Shown: positions 45,009 through 58,657, counted from the stretch's first letter. The stretch is 64,000 bases of DNA from Nicotiana tabacum (GCF_000715075.1 NC_134101.1:192840103-192904102); one strand, 5' to 3'. The notes: generated by a model from the sequence alone, not told the origin. Numbers and translations: made by a program.

Positions 45009-47930
45009 TGTCACACCTCCTTTTTCCGCACCCGGGGGGCGCAGGGGAGTTTTTCCAATTAAAGGACAATCGAAACGGGATTTATTTATTTATTTCAGAG
45101 TCGCCACTTGGGAGATTTAGGGTGTCCCAAGTCACCAATTTTAATCCCGAATCGAGGAAAATAATGACTCTATATTATAGTCTGCGTACCAGAAATCCGG
45201 ATAAGGAATTCTGTTAACCCGGGAGAAGGTGTTAGGCATTCCCGAGTTCCGTGGTTCTAGCACGGTCGCTCAACTGTTATATTTGGCTTATTTATCTGAT
45301 TTTTAATACAATATGAACTTATGTGCAAATTTATCTTCTAACCGCTTTACTATTATTGTTTTTAAAAGAAATGTGAACATCATTTAAAACACGTCTTTGG
45401 ACTACGTCACATGAAATGCACCCATAATCCGGAACACATTTTATTTGATGTTTTGGGATCGGATTTGGGTCGCATGAAATGCACACCCAAGCTTAAGAAA
45501 GTAAATTATTAAAGACGCGCCTAAAGAGACTATCGCGCTATTATTTTGCGGAGGCCGCGAAATTCGCTAAACGACCCTCCTGAATTCTAAGTAATTTTAA
45601 ACACGTATTTACTGAGGGCCCCGCAATTTGTGTTTTTATTCGGCGAGGCTCGTCTCATTCTTATTTTTTTAAAAGGAATTTGCAACGTCATGGAAATGCA
45701 TCTCATGCCACGTCACAGTCAATGTACCCGTGATTAGAGACACATTTCGATTTCGTTGAGATTTGAATTTGGGTCACATAAATGTGCACCCGAGTTTAAG
45801 GAGATAACATTATTAAAGGCGCGCCTAAAGCAACTAGCGCATTATTATTTTTGGGTAGGGCCGTGAAATTTGCTAACGGCCCGTCCCGGAATCTAAGTAT
45901 TTAATACATATATTTTTGTGAGGGCCCCGCAATTTGTCCCTTTTATTTGGCGAGGCTCGTCTCATTTTATTCTTTATTATTATTTTTTATTATTATTATT
46001 TATTTTTATTTTTTATATATTTTTAAAAAAGGATGCCATTTTTACGCCTTTAACAATGATAAACCTTACGGCTTCTTCCCAACTACAATCTCATAACTTG
46101 TCAAGATTTGATAAAAGAAGTTAAGCGAATGAGTGTTTCGGGCGTAGCAACAACAGGCACTAATACTAATTTTGTCCAAATAAACTAAGACAATAATAAC
46201 ATAACACATTGAACGTAAATAATAACAATACTAATCTTGGGACTACTAATACAACTAAATCAAATGACATCAAGTAAACAATAATAACATAACACAAAAA
46301 TGAACTAAAATGCATACGGTGAAACATAGGCAGAAAATTTCCATACCAATTTTTATATTGCATCTCAAACATTCAACGTAACGTTTCCCTTTGAGGTTTA
46401 CTAACCTGAAAAAAACAGAAAATGGATAGAGCCACGGACCAACCCTCTACATCGACCTCGACGAACAACCTCGACGTACCGGACCTCGACGAACAAGAGA
46501 CGACCTCAACAGACTGAAACAGAAAACTCGGACCAAGACTGTCGACGACCCGAGGCGTTGGCTGACTGCTGGTTCTATTCTTTTCGACGCTGCAGATTGA
46601 TACGAGAAGTTAAAGCAGAAGGGATCGCTTGGGCAAGGCGATGAGGCTGCAATGACGGGAAGCTGACGTGAGGGAGTCGGACGTTTGGTGATGTTGGTGG
46701 TTTTGGACGTGAAGTTGGTGGTTTTCGACAGTAGGGGTGCCGGCGTTAATGGAGGCAGGCGTTTGTGACAGTAGGTCGATGGGGATGGTGCGTGGGGGTG
46801 CCGGACTGACGATGCATCGAGCAGCGGCTCGACGGAGCTGGTGCGTGGGGGCTGCCGGTGGTTTTGGACGGTGGTGTTGGGTGGTTTTGACGATGCTGGA
46901 CCGGTTCGTTAATGGAGTGTTGGTGGTGGGCTGTTCGGAGGTTGACGACGCAGTGGTCGACGAACTGGGCTGTAGTTTTGGACGTGGTTTTTGGGTGCGA
47001 CAGTAGGGGTGGTGGTCGACGATGGCGGAGATGGTAACGACGATGGTGGTCGTTCGGAGGAGTTTGGGAGGAGACGGGGTTGGACTGGTTTGGGTTTGGG
47101 GTCGTTTTGGCGTTGGTTGCCGGTGGGTTTTGAAGCTGGGGGTAGTAGGGATCGTTTTTTTTTGTTTTTACAGTAGGGTTTGCTTCTTCTTCTTTTGAAG
47201 AAGAAGAAGATGATGAACAGTGTCGAACTTTTCCCCAAAAATTCAAAAGTCCCCCTCCCCTGTTGGCTTTCGTCCGTGTTTTGTATTGGCATGCCCATGA
47301 AAATGAGCCCCACGCGTGGTGGGGTTCGAGGCATATGTCCCCCACGCGTGGTGGGGTTCCCCACGTGTCCTGGACACGGTTTATTATGGGCTAGGTCCGA
47401 AAATTAGGCCTAAAACCGGGTAGTTTGAACCCGAATATTATTCTTTTGCCCGGACCCGAGAAATAGGAACACATTGCTTAATTGGTCTTATGTAAGCAAA
47501 ATAACTACCAAAAATAAGACTAGTATTTAAACAAAACTATATCTTTTTAAATATTTTTTCAAGATTTAAAATAGCTACAAAATATTAATAAAACTATTTT
47601 TGTAATTTTCGTTTTTTAAATATTAAGATAAAATATGAGGTAATATTTTTATATTTTTCAAAGTTAAAATGACTATAGAATATTAATAAAACTATATATT
47701 TTTTGTAATTTTCGAATTTATATAAAGTACCAAAATAAAGTACAATTTTTGTATTTTTCAAATTTATGAGAGATACATAAACTAAAATTTATATATATAT
47801 TTTTTTGAAATTTTTCTTTTTGCAACGAAATAAAGTAAAATAGTTAAAATAGCTATACTAGTCCTAAATTAGATATTTAAGCTTAAGAACGTAAAAATTC
47901 CCGGGGAGGGTCAAAAATCACGTGCTTACA
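45009..47930 (-). mobile_element. Element B 5' LTR
   Basis: 2,922 bp, about 98-99% identical by eye to the 3' LTR, except for a patch near its U3 end (47862-47917). It has the primer-site echo CAGAGTCGCCA at 45096-45106, the TGCCTAACACC block at 45221-45240 and the ACGT motif cluster at 47305-47377. It is followed by the target duplication AATAC (47931-47935). Confidence 0.97.
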
Positions 47931-47935
47931 AATAC

Positions 47936-49946
47936 CTTCACGACAAATATGCTCACTAAACACCATCTCTTTAGAAAGAACAACAACCCAAGAATATAGT
48001 AATCATAAAGATCAACAAAAGCCTTAAACAACAACACATCATCAATTCAAGGAATCGCATAGCTTTAAAATAATTTCCATATCTTTAGGTTGAAACATTT
48101 AATATCACGACCCGATCAGCTAGGTTGTCTTATTTGAGACATGTATCTCATTCAGAATTTTATTCTCACCTTTCGGTTTCAATATTAGCACAGTATCACT
48201 ATGTGTGCGGCATGGCATCCGATCACGGCCCGATCGGCTAGGCCGTCTTACGAAGACATTTTTCTATTTCCATCAATCATCTCATTTCATGTTTATTTCA
48301 CATATATCAGTTCATCGGCACTTGGGGCCACAATTATTACATCATGCTTGGCACTAGGCCACATTTCATAACTCAAGTTCTCCTTCCCAACATTTCACAT
48401 CATTTCCACCTTCAAGATTAAACCTTTCGATTCAAAATAATAGGCACATACGAAAGCAATTATAAGTCGTAAGCATAAAGAGGATTTCACACATTTCGGC
48501 ATAACAATATCAATTTAAACTCAACTTGAAGTATAGGAATTTTAACCCATATTCCACATTTTTCACACATTCTCAATTGACAAAATAGCATAATGAAAAC
48601 ATTGAAACACACCTTGCACATATATTCTTGCAACACAAATTCATTTGAGGTATCAACCACCACATCGATCAATTTTCGGAACTTACAACATTTGCATGGA
48701 CACCAAGGGGGTTCAATTTCTAAGAAGAGGGGGTCTTAGTCATACATACCTCAAATTGTCCCCTTAATGATACTACAATGATCCAATACACTTAAAAAAC
48801 TTCAATCTGCAATACAACATTCAATGGGATCAATATTAGTAAGAAATTCCATAACTTAAGCCATTTAGGCATATTATCAAACACCTTGTAGGTATTGATC
48901 TTTACATCTCATAACCATAGTATTAGTTCATCCAACTATCATCATCAACCAACAATTTATTCCCACCGTCATTCCTAACCAATTTATAACTTCCAACATC
49001 ATATGTATGACCATTCATTTACACTCAACCAACAAATCCTATCAAATAATCACCTTTCAATCTCTACAATAATTATGTATTTATATAGGGAACTTATGGC
49101 TTCCAATCACCACACCAAGAGGTCCAATACTTAATTCATACTCATATTCCTATAATATATCCATATATGTAAGTCTAAGGGTGTAGGATTTACCTTTAGG
49201 AAGAAATCTTGTAAAACCCTCCTATGACTTCTTGAAGGAATTTCTTGAAGATCTATGTGTTTTATGAGTAAATTTCATCAATATTAGTGTAGAAATGATG
49301 GAGTTTCACACTAAGTTGATGGGTATTGCTTACCTTGAAGATGGGGAGGGGGGGGGGGGGAGTTGAAGGTTTTGAGAGGGTGAAGGAAGACCCCAAAATT
49401 CGGCCAAGATGAATGGGTAAAAATAAACCCCGAATGAGTATATAATATTTCGGGCGCCACAGGTGGCGCCGGGCACTATCTATGGCATTGATTCCAGTAT
49501 CTCAAAAATTTCCGGCGCCACGGCTAGCGCCCGACGCTACCCAGGATGCTGGCAATCGAAGGGACACAAAAACGGGCATAACTTTTTGTATACACCTCCA
49601 AATGACGAACGGGTTGATGCGTTGGAAACTAGACTCAAAGAGCTTTAATTTGATAGGTTGTGCATCACACAAATCCTTTATAGATATATGTATGCTCGTC
49701 CAAAGTGAGGTCTTGTGCGTACTCATTTGAAATTTTTAGTCTATCATGTAATTTCCAACTTGACTTAGACTTAGTCCTCTCCTTAGACCCCAAATCACTT
49801 ATAATATGACTTATACACTTATTACCATATCCAATTGATATCCATTATATCATTAATCCTCTTTTTTTTATACAAAATAAAATAATTAGCCTACCTTGGT
49901 ACCACAAAATCTTAAATTACTTAGCAAAAATTTTCGGTTCTTTACA
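47936..49946. mobile_element. Insertion F, right part (solo-LTR-like)
   Basis: Continuation of F after element B. AT-rich with no coding region. It contains two copies of CACG(A/G)CCCGATC(A/G)GCTAGG (about 48108-48245), a G11-type homopolymer near 49350-49361 and a GC-rich patch at 49450-49545 (GGCGCCACGG). It ends TTCTTTACA. Confidence 0.75.
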
Positions 49947-49951
49947 ACAGG

Positions 49952-51689
49952 GATCTAGGATGGATGAGTCGGTTTGTTCGAGTGAGGACTGTCGATATTA
50001 TTCCTGCGGAGTTCATGTTGTTTCTAGAGAAATGGAACTTCAAGCGTAAGTGATGCATTGTATTATATTATTTTTATTCTTGGTGGAGCTAGACTATATA
50101 AGGGCGTTTTCTTTCCTTTTCCACAGCGATCCCGTGGATGCCAAATGAGGTCCTCAATCTTGCAGGCTGGGACCGCAAACTGGCGGCCTCTTCGACATAT
50201 GATGAGCGGAATTGGCGAGATTTGTTGAAGGGAAAATGGGAGGCTAAGCAACATGGTATGTGCTATGTAGTCCCTTTCTTGAAGAGTACTTTCCCTTTAT
50301 TTTGCACTAATTCTTAGTTGTAGGCATTGGTGAATTTTCTGAGGTGAGATCGTCCCCTTTCTAGGAGGAGGAAGGACCTTTGATTTCTGAGACAGAGAAA
50401 GATAATAAAAGGAAAAGGTCCCTCGAGGAAAAGGATCCCCAAAACAAAGCAGGATCCGCCTGGAGGCGCGAGGAGGATGTCGCCGCCGACGAAGGCTTCA
50501 TTTTTATCGGTCGCTCCGTGGACATCAATGCACTCGGGGAGGATGATTATATATTGAAAGCCCGAACCAGGGGGCCTCTCAAAACTGTTGAGCCAGCTAG
50601 GCCCGAGGCCCCTAGTCTCTAGGGAGATATTCCATAAGCGAGGAAAGGTGGAAGTACTTTATTACCCCTAGTCTCTCCAAGAGGAATGGGCTTCGGCGTA
50701 TCTCCGCCTAGTCAGAGCACCTCGGGTTACCCTACCGGGGCCGATGAGACCGAGCCGGTAGATGTGAAGTTGACCTTCGAGGAAGCTTAGCGGCTCTACT
50801 CTATGGTGAGTTTTGAAGTTATGATAACCTTTTCAATCTTCATATTTTCTCCTCTTTAACTGGACTTTTTCTTTCTCATAGGCCTTCGATAAGTTCAAGT
50901 ATGATCTTCTTCGCTATGAGGCTAAGTTGCATAAAGCCTTGAATGGGGAAAGATCTCTCAGGCTTCTTTGTGATATGAAGACAAGAACGCTGATACATCT
51001 TTGACCGGAGTTAGACCTAAGTCGAGATTATGAAGGCAACCTCGAGAAACATGTAACTTCTATTTTGAGGGAATATAGGCTTCCTCTCCTATTTTTGGAA
51101 ACCAATGTTTCGGTATCCCAGTTGCAGAAAAAAGACGGAGACACCGGAGCGCCTTCGAGGCGAAGTCAGCCAGATCAATTTTGAATGTAACGATTTGAAG
51201 GCACAAATAGATGTTCATGTTGCAGCCTAAAGGAACGCTTTGGCTAAGGCCTCCACCCTCGAGATACAACTTTGTAATGCTCGAGAAGGTGACTCAATCC
51301 AGACGACCAGAATTACTAAGCTTGAGATAGATCTTTTGAAGATGAAAGTCGAAGTCATGGACGCTCGAGCCGAAGGCAAGGAGGTCCGAGCGAAGGCCGA
51401 TTAAAAGGTGGCCATCTATCTAAACGATGTTGCTGAGGCTTGTATGAAGTTGAGGGGGGCTTCCGATTAAGAGAGGAGAAGGAATGAATATGCCCAACGC
51501 AAATCCTGGAGGTAAACTCTCGAGGAGATTCATGGTAAGGGCTTCGATCTCTCCGGGGAGATAGAGCAGGCCAAGGCAGATGAGTTCGACACCCAATTAC
51601 TCATTTTTGATGCTGAAGACAACGAAGAGGGGGCCGGTGAGGGAGCTGGTCACGATGGAGTCGATGGTGACATTGTCACCGAGGGGTAA
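49952..51689 (+). pseudogene. Antisense extra gene of G, 3' part, spliced
   Basis: Resumes the gene cut at 31108 with WMSRFVRVRTVDIIPAEF and ends EGAGHDGVDGDIVTEG, stop 51687-51689. Introns at the same places as in E: 50046-50126 (GTAAG...ACAG, joining FKP to IPWMPNEV), 50256-50323 (GTATG...TGTAG), 50806-50881 (GTGAG...CATAG) and a fourth near 51053-51100 whose acceptor is altered. A KRKR-containing stretch lies at 50400-50415, and a charged helical C-terminal half follows. Several in-frame stops (for example at 50788 and 51403) mark it as decayed. Conserved intron positions in two diverged copies support a genuine spliced gene in the ancestor. Confidence 0.75.
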
Positions 51690-53416
51690 AGGCTAAGTTC
51701 CCGAGGGTAGACTAGGTTTTTCTTTCTTGTTCTTTGTATAGGGTTCCCTGCAGGGGTGTTTTCTGGAAATAGTTCCACTTTTCAAGCACATCAGTGAAAA
51801 ACCAAATCCTTTATCGAAATCGTCAACCATATGAGTAAGTTTGAAAACTATAATTTTTCCCAAAAACTTTTCATCAAGTAAATGTTTCATTTTAATATAG
51901 CATGAAGAATTACATCTCTATGCCTACATGTCAAAATGCAGGTAAAAATCATAAATGTCACCAAAATCGGGCAGCAAAATGAAATGCATCTCGATACATG
52001 AATCTCAAGTACGTATGTCAAATACAATGCCTCTCAGTAATGAACTTATGTATTCACACTCTCAGATTACTCAACCTCAATTTCTCGCATTATCTCTTAA
52101 CGTGCTCAATACTTAGTGCACTCAATCACTTAGCACTACACAATACTCGTTGTGGCATGCAACCCGATCAAAATATATATATAGCCCCAAGGCTCGTTGC
52201 GGCGTGCAACCCGGTCCATATACATATAGCCATAAGGCTTGTTGCGGTGTGCATCCTGATCTATATATATACACATAGTCGACTATGCTTACTGGGGGTT
52301 TGTGCAGATTCCGGACGGGCTCCTTCATACCAAGCACTATATCAATGTGGCGCACAGCCGATCCCATAATATCACTCTCACTCAGGCCCTTGGCCTCACT
52401 CATTCATCAATCTCTCCAGTCTCACTCACGGGCTCATAATGTCATGAAACTAGCCCGACAACAATGATATATTGTATCAATAAAAAAACAACTGAGACTG
52501 AGATATGATATAAATGCATGAATATGACTGAGTACGAAATATCAATGAAATTAGTGAGATGACAGCAAGAAACCACCACTATGGGTCTTAACAATATCAG
52601 CATAAAGCCTAAACATGATATCTAATATAATTGACAGCTCTGTTACTTAATCACATGGTGAAAACACAGATATCAAAAAAATAGGGCCACCAACAGTGCC
52701 AAGGAAACAACAGAGTCATAATTCACACGCCCGTTACCTAGCATGTTCGTCACCTCAATACCAATCACACAACACGTAATTTGGCGTTTCATACCCTTAG
52801 CACTAAGTTTAGAAGAGTTACTTATCTCAAACTGTGTAATTCTTTACTCTGTTATGCTTTTGCCCCGCGAATCAGCCTCCGAACGCCTCAAACCTAGCCA
52901 TGATTAATTTGATTTGGCCAATACCAGTTACAGTAATTAATTCAATATGAAAATACTAATCTTCAACAAAAATCCGAAATTAACTCAAAAATCGCTCGTG
53001 GAGTCTTGGAATCTAACAAAAAGTGACAGAATATGAACGCCCATTCAACCACGAGTCCAACCATACCAATTTTACCAAATTCCAATAACAAATAGACCTT
53101 GACATCATAAATTTAAGGTATAGAAATTTTCTGCCTTTTTCAACCCAATTCACTAATCTCATGATAAAAACAACAATAGATTCATGTATTTTAACCAAAA
53201 TCGAGTTAGGGGTTCTTACCCCAAATATTTTCCTTGATAAATTCTTGAAACATTGCCTCACCCGAGCTTCGTTGGTCCAACAATGGAAGAATGGGATGAA
53301 TTTGGACTTCATTCTGCTGCCCAGGGGTTTGTTCTTCGCGTTCGCGACCTCTTCTAACATTCGCAATGAACAAATTCCTCATCAGCTATTTTAGAACTCC
53401 TTCCAGATAGCCTCTG
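51690..53416. other. Unassigned repeat DNA right of G
   Basis: No coding region is recognised. 52140-52280 contains three tandem units with GTTGCGGCGTGCAACCCG (GTTGC and GCAAC can pair), a sequence style seen in LTRs of plant gypsy elements. TTCGCGTTCGCGAC lies at 53336-53349. Most probably it is decayed LTR material; boundaries are not visible. Pol of G, expected here, is absent. Confidence 0.45.
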
Positions 53417-54243
53417 TCGTGCCCCTTTTTTCCTCATGAAGTTTGGGTTTAGACATTTTTTGGGACAACTCATTTCCTTTTGGGAATTGGGTACGGAATT
53501 TGAAGAGTCTCCACCTAACGGATTTATGATTCGTTAGGGAACCAAAAACAAATAACTCATAAACCGGTTTATATTACTAGGGATTGGGTAAGTGCTCGAA
53601 ATAACCTTGAGGGGAAGGTGTTAGGCACCCCTCGAAGTCCACAATGGTGGGTCCCGACCCAACTCGAATTAGGTGAATTAGTCTTATAAGCAAATAAAGC
53701 AATTTAAACAAATAGAGATTATTCAAACGAGGATAAAAGGGGTCCTAGGTTTATTAGCCTATAGGATCACTTATGTGCAATACTTGTTAATCGTCCCCAA
53801 GTTGGGGTGCTACACATAGCATTAGCACATGTCATCATATCTTTTACTACCCGATTACCCTCCCCTTAATTATTGTTACCTAAGCGTTCTAATAGTATCC
53901 AGTACATGTCTTATGCGTGCACTACCCGTCCCTTGCCTGTGGCCCTGGAGATGTTTAGGAGTTCTATTTAAAGAAGTTTCAGACAATTTCCTTGTTGAGT
54001 CCGCTTGGCAATTGATTGATGCTCGCCTAGAAATCATGCCTTTAGGAGATACATATAGAAATCAGTCTTGATACTTAGTCATTCATGCCAATAAGTGTTA
54101 AAGAATCAGTCCTGTATTTAGATACCATGTCAATAAGTGTTAAAGAATCACTCCTACATTTAGATACCATGCCTATAAGGTTTTAAATCAGTTTCTGCAC
54201 GTAGAAACCATGCCTATAGGAGTTAAAGATAAAATCTGCCTGT
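53417..54243 (-). mobile_element. Element H, Ogre-type LTR 3' end
   Basis: Starts TGTCGTGCCCC (the LTR end on the minus strand) and follows the same order as 79-900 of element A, including AAGAGTCTCCACC and the TGCCTAACACCTTCCCC block (53611-53630). It stops at 54243, where element C begins. It is opposite in orientation to C. Confidence 0.8.
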
Positions 54244-57200
54244 TGTTGATACCCAATTTTTTATGTATATTTTTTATATACAAAATACTTTCAAAATAAC
54301 ATGTGTAGACATATATAAGTATGTCCAATTGTGTTATTATTTTTTCGTCATTTTTTAAAATTTTAAAACCAATTTATTCCCCTATTTTACTCATAAAAAT
54401 CCAATAATATTTCAAAAATTATCATTTTTGGTGATTCATTTATTGGATTCTCATATTTATACTATAATATAGCTAAGATATTTTTTGCATATTTTTTATA
54501 ATTGATTTAGTATTTTAAGGCTAAATTGCATATAATTGCAATTTTAGCCTCTTATAGATTTAATTGTGTTTATATCTATAAGCATCAAGTCCAGTATTTT
54601 AAATTTGATAATTATGTACCATAAATCATCTTAGTACCTTTAATTTATTTATAGATATTATTTTATTATTTTTTATAAATCTAATAGGAAAATTGGCTAT
54701 TTAAATGTTAGCCCCATTTTAATTCAATTATAGCCTGATTTTGAACCCCAATTGAACCCAATTTGAATCCCAATTACCCCGACCCAATTACAATCTGAAC
54801 CGACCCAAACCCTATTCTTTAAACCGCCCCACTTACCCATTCAATACAGGCCATTGATCAAAATGATCAACGGCCACGAGACCCTCTTACCTTAATTAAT
54901 CCCAAACGACCCCCTAAACCCTACCATTTTCCACCATACGCCGCCTTTGAATCCCCATCCTCTCTCAAATCCTCTCTACAACACCCTCAAACCATAGACG
55001 CCGCCACCCTAATCCATGGCCTTCCAAGGTCATCAGAGACCTGTATCATCCTCTCATGGTTTCTGTTTAGATCAATGGTTTTCAAGGCCTTTCTCATTAC
55101 TGTGGGTTCTTCTGGAACCCTAATATCTAAGGTTCTTTCGATTTCTTTTAGATCTGCTTCAGATCTATGTTTGCTTTGAACTTCTAAGCATTTTTCTCAA
55201 AGTTTCTTTTAAAACTCCGCTTTCAAAACTCTTTATCTTTTCCGATTAAGGTTTTCTTGTTGAGTTATTTCAAAACGTTTCTCTGATTTGTGTTTGACAT
55301 GTTTTGCTATGTTTGCTCATATCATTCTTCTACCTAAGTTTGCATGTTGAAAGCCCTAATTTCTTTTGACTATTTATTAGACGAATGCTTGTTTGCTTGA
55401 GTTTTGTCCGATTTGTTTGTTTATCCTCTTTTGAAACTCTTCTATTGTTGAAAATCCTATGACTTTGGGTCTGAGACTGTTCGTTTAAGTACATGGCTCG
55501 ATTTAAAGTTTTTATTTCGAAACCTCTTATCCCTTTTTATTTTGAAACCTACTACTGTGAGATCTTCGCATGCTTTTGATATTCTATGTTTTCTTCACTA
55601 CTGATTCAATGTGACTTGACCTACTGGACTATCATGTTTCGAATGTTGCCTACTGAATTTTGTGCTACTATTACATGATATTTCCTTTTGCCAATAGGCT
55701 TGGCCTCGCATGTATAGTGTTTGTGCACTCTTTTTATATGCTGAGTTTCCTTCTTTTATTGATCTTCAAACTTGTGACTGATTTCAAACTCTTCCTTTGT
55801 GAAATTCTGATTTCACTCGCCTGTTAAGGTTAATGGATTTCTTTTCCTATTTTGCCTTACTGAATCCTTTTCGAAATTAGAATATTTTTGTACCTAGACG
55901 CGACTGCTTACTTAATGTTTTACTACTTCTTTTATGGCAACTGTCAGCCTGCTTACAAATTGATTTCTTTCCTTATTTTGAACCTGTCACTACCCATTAA
56001 GCAAGTGATCCCTTAATTAAAGGCAATCACTTGTATAATTGATTCTGAATTCTGATTGTTTCCATGTTTGTAGCTTATTACTTCTCTCTTACTCGTTTTC
56101 AGAAAGCTATAAATACACTGCAGTTCCTTTCTTTCAAACAAATGAACACAAGGCATAAAACACTTGAGTTCTGACACACGCCCTACCAAATCTCTCTCTT
56201 TTCTCTGTTACTACTTGTATTGCTGCCTTACCTAGCTGGTAGAAAGCCAAGGCTAGGCTGTGGGAAACTTGCTTATTTTTCTCTGCATTCGCATTTCTTA
56301 CTAGTATATTCTAATTAAGCTTTTGCACCAACAACAACATGCTTATTTACTGTTTCTTGCATCCCTGTTTGTCTACTGTTTGTATTAAACTCAGTACCAT
56401 TATTAAGCATGTTGTAATTTCCCCTTTTCCTATTCAAAATTAATGAATCACGACTTGTGAATCTTAAACCCCTACCCCAATATGTTTAATAATTGTGGTT
56501 GGTTTGGGGCATGACAACATTGGACATTATTGTGCATGACCCAAATCTGATTCCCCTGGGATCATAACCTCCATGTTTCTCTTATATGTTGTATGTTCTA
56601 ATTAGTTTACATGTATGTCACCACTTCCCATTGATGTGCATGCCCAAAGCTAACCCATGCCTAATTATATAGGCTTTATGCAATGGATTTCCAACCCCTG
56701 ACCCCCTTGTATGAAGTTATTAACTCTGTGAGATGCTTGTAGCTGTTTCCCAATCACCCTTTCCCCTCTCCTTTATTCCCTAAGTTTCTAAAACTCTATT
56801 CCTGCACTTTCATTATCTTCTTAGAACTTAAGTCCTGCCCCCCTTATGTTAGCCCTGCTTTGGTACCCATGAGCTCCCTCTGAACTTGGACACATAAGCG
56901 CTGGCATTTCCACACTGCACTCATCTCTAACTTGGGTATGAGCACTGCTCGGGGTCCTCTTGAGACCCTTAGGTAACTTTGACACACTCAAGTCTGAGAA
57001 AGGATTTAGATTAATGGCATTTGAGGTGGTTTATTCCATAACTCAGAGAGGAAGTCAAGAATCAGGCTTCCTCTGGTTATAACTTTTCTTTGTACTTTTC
57101 CGGTGTAATTCATTTCTTCTGGTCTGTAATAATTTGTAATAAACACTAGGGGTTGGCTAGTGAAAAGGGTTTGGTGATCATGTATGCTCAAGGGTAGAAA

Positions 57201-58657
57201 GCATGCCTGTAGGACAGTTTTTCTTAAATTTCTGCATGTCCAATTCTGCATTTTTAGACACCATGTCTATAGGGGTTATCTTAATTTCTTCATGATCAAC
57301 TTCACACTTAGATAACCTGCCTATAGGACTTAAACTCTGCATGCCACTTAAATATCATGCATTAAGTGCTAAATAGATATAAGTAAGAGTCATGCTCATA
57401 AGGTTGAAATCAGTATAACATATATAAATCATGCCTATAGGGACTCCCAAGTAAAATTCTGGTCCGTTTTCTATTCACATTCAATGTTAGATGTCATGCC
57501 TAGAGGTATTAAAATCAGCAATATTAGATACTATCTCCTACAGACTCTGAAACTAGTTCAATTTAAAATAAGTTCGATTCTGAAACAGTTTAAACAACTT
57601 TCCTTCTCTATTTAACGAGGTTAAGAAAGCATTCCTATAGGATCTCAAATAATTCGCTTTAAGTTGTTATTATTTCGCCACATTCTGAATCAATTAGATA
57701 TCATGTCTATAGGACCACACCTAAAACACTTAGGCAAGCCTTAGAGTAGTAACCTTAAAATTGAATCCGCTTTTGTTAATTGCTACAACCAGTAGGCAGG
57801 CCTGATTCAGACTTCTTATTTGAGTTATGTAATAAACAGATCTGCCTCAATAATCAAACTCCCCTCGTCTTTAGTATTTTAGTCAGGCCTAAAAAAGTAT
57901 GTGCAATTCATGTTATTTATGTGTTTTGTTTGAGAAGGTGTACATAGGCATTTACCTATTTATATGCTTCCCCAACATGCTGTATATGTGTTTTGTATGT
58001 CGCCTTAGATTTTTACCCTTAAAACCAAAAATCAGCCTAATATCCCTCCCATTTAGGAATAGTAGTCCTAAGCTCCTCCAGAACTTATAGGAATGGGATG
58101 GGTAAATAGCATGCAATAGTAATCGACACCAATATGCGCTTAAATACCTTAACGGGGTGGGAAGGGTAGATATGGATATGATGACCGGTGCGCTAATACC
58201 ATGTGTATCCCTTCTTTTGAGAAGTGTTATACCGGGTATCGCATTGATGTGATCCATATTAAATATAAACCTAGGACCCCCTTTCCCTTTATTTGCAAAT
58301 TCTTTTTTAAAACTCTTCTTTTAATTGTTCTTTCTTTTATATGTTTACATTTGAATCCCCTAATATTTGAGCCCACACTTGTCTATTTGCTAAATTCACA
58401 ATAAACTGTCTGGTCGGGAACCACACTAGTGGATCTTGAGAGGTGCCTAACACCTTCCCCTTGGGATAATTTCAAGCCCTTACCCTATCTCTGGTTATTC
58501 CAACAAAAATTAGAATTGAACCATATTGGTGTCCTAATACACTTTAAATCATAAGGTGTCGACTCTTCAAAAAATGCAAAACCCAGCTCCTAAAAGGAAC
58601 GAGTTGTCCTATACCAAATGTCATAAACTCGATTTCACAGGAAAAGGGGGCGCGACA
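54244..58657 (+). mobile_element. Element C 5' LTR (Ogre-type)
   Basis: 4,414 bp from TGTTGATACCC to GGCGCGACA, homologous to the A LTRs on the opposite strand. Three bases after its end is the primer site. It has a TATA box at 56107-56116, the block GTGCCTAACACCTTCCCC at 58442-58460 and an altered primer-site echo at 58557-58567. Its insertion into H is shown by the abrupt start inside H LTR sequence. The 3' LTR is beyond the window. Confidence 0.92.
56107..56116 (+). promoter_or_regulatory. TATA box, C LTR
   Basis: CTATAAATAC, 1.86 kb into the LTR, followed by ACTGCAGTTCC. It is the best core promoter candidate of this family. Confidence 0.6.

Noticed and set aside
51998..52403. ORFs of 123 and 93 codons around the 52.2-kb repeats
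   Set aside because: Products reflect the GTTGCGGCGTGCAACCCG repeats; composition and overlap on opposite strands suggest non-coding LTR DNA.
53013..53366. 117-codon minus-strand ORF
   Set aside because: No recognisable domain, lies in decayed repeat DNA, and no supporting promoter or homologous copy in the window.
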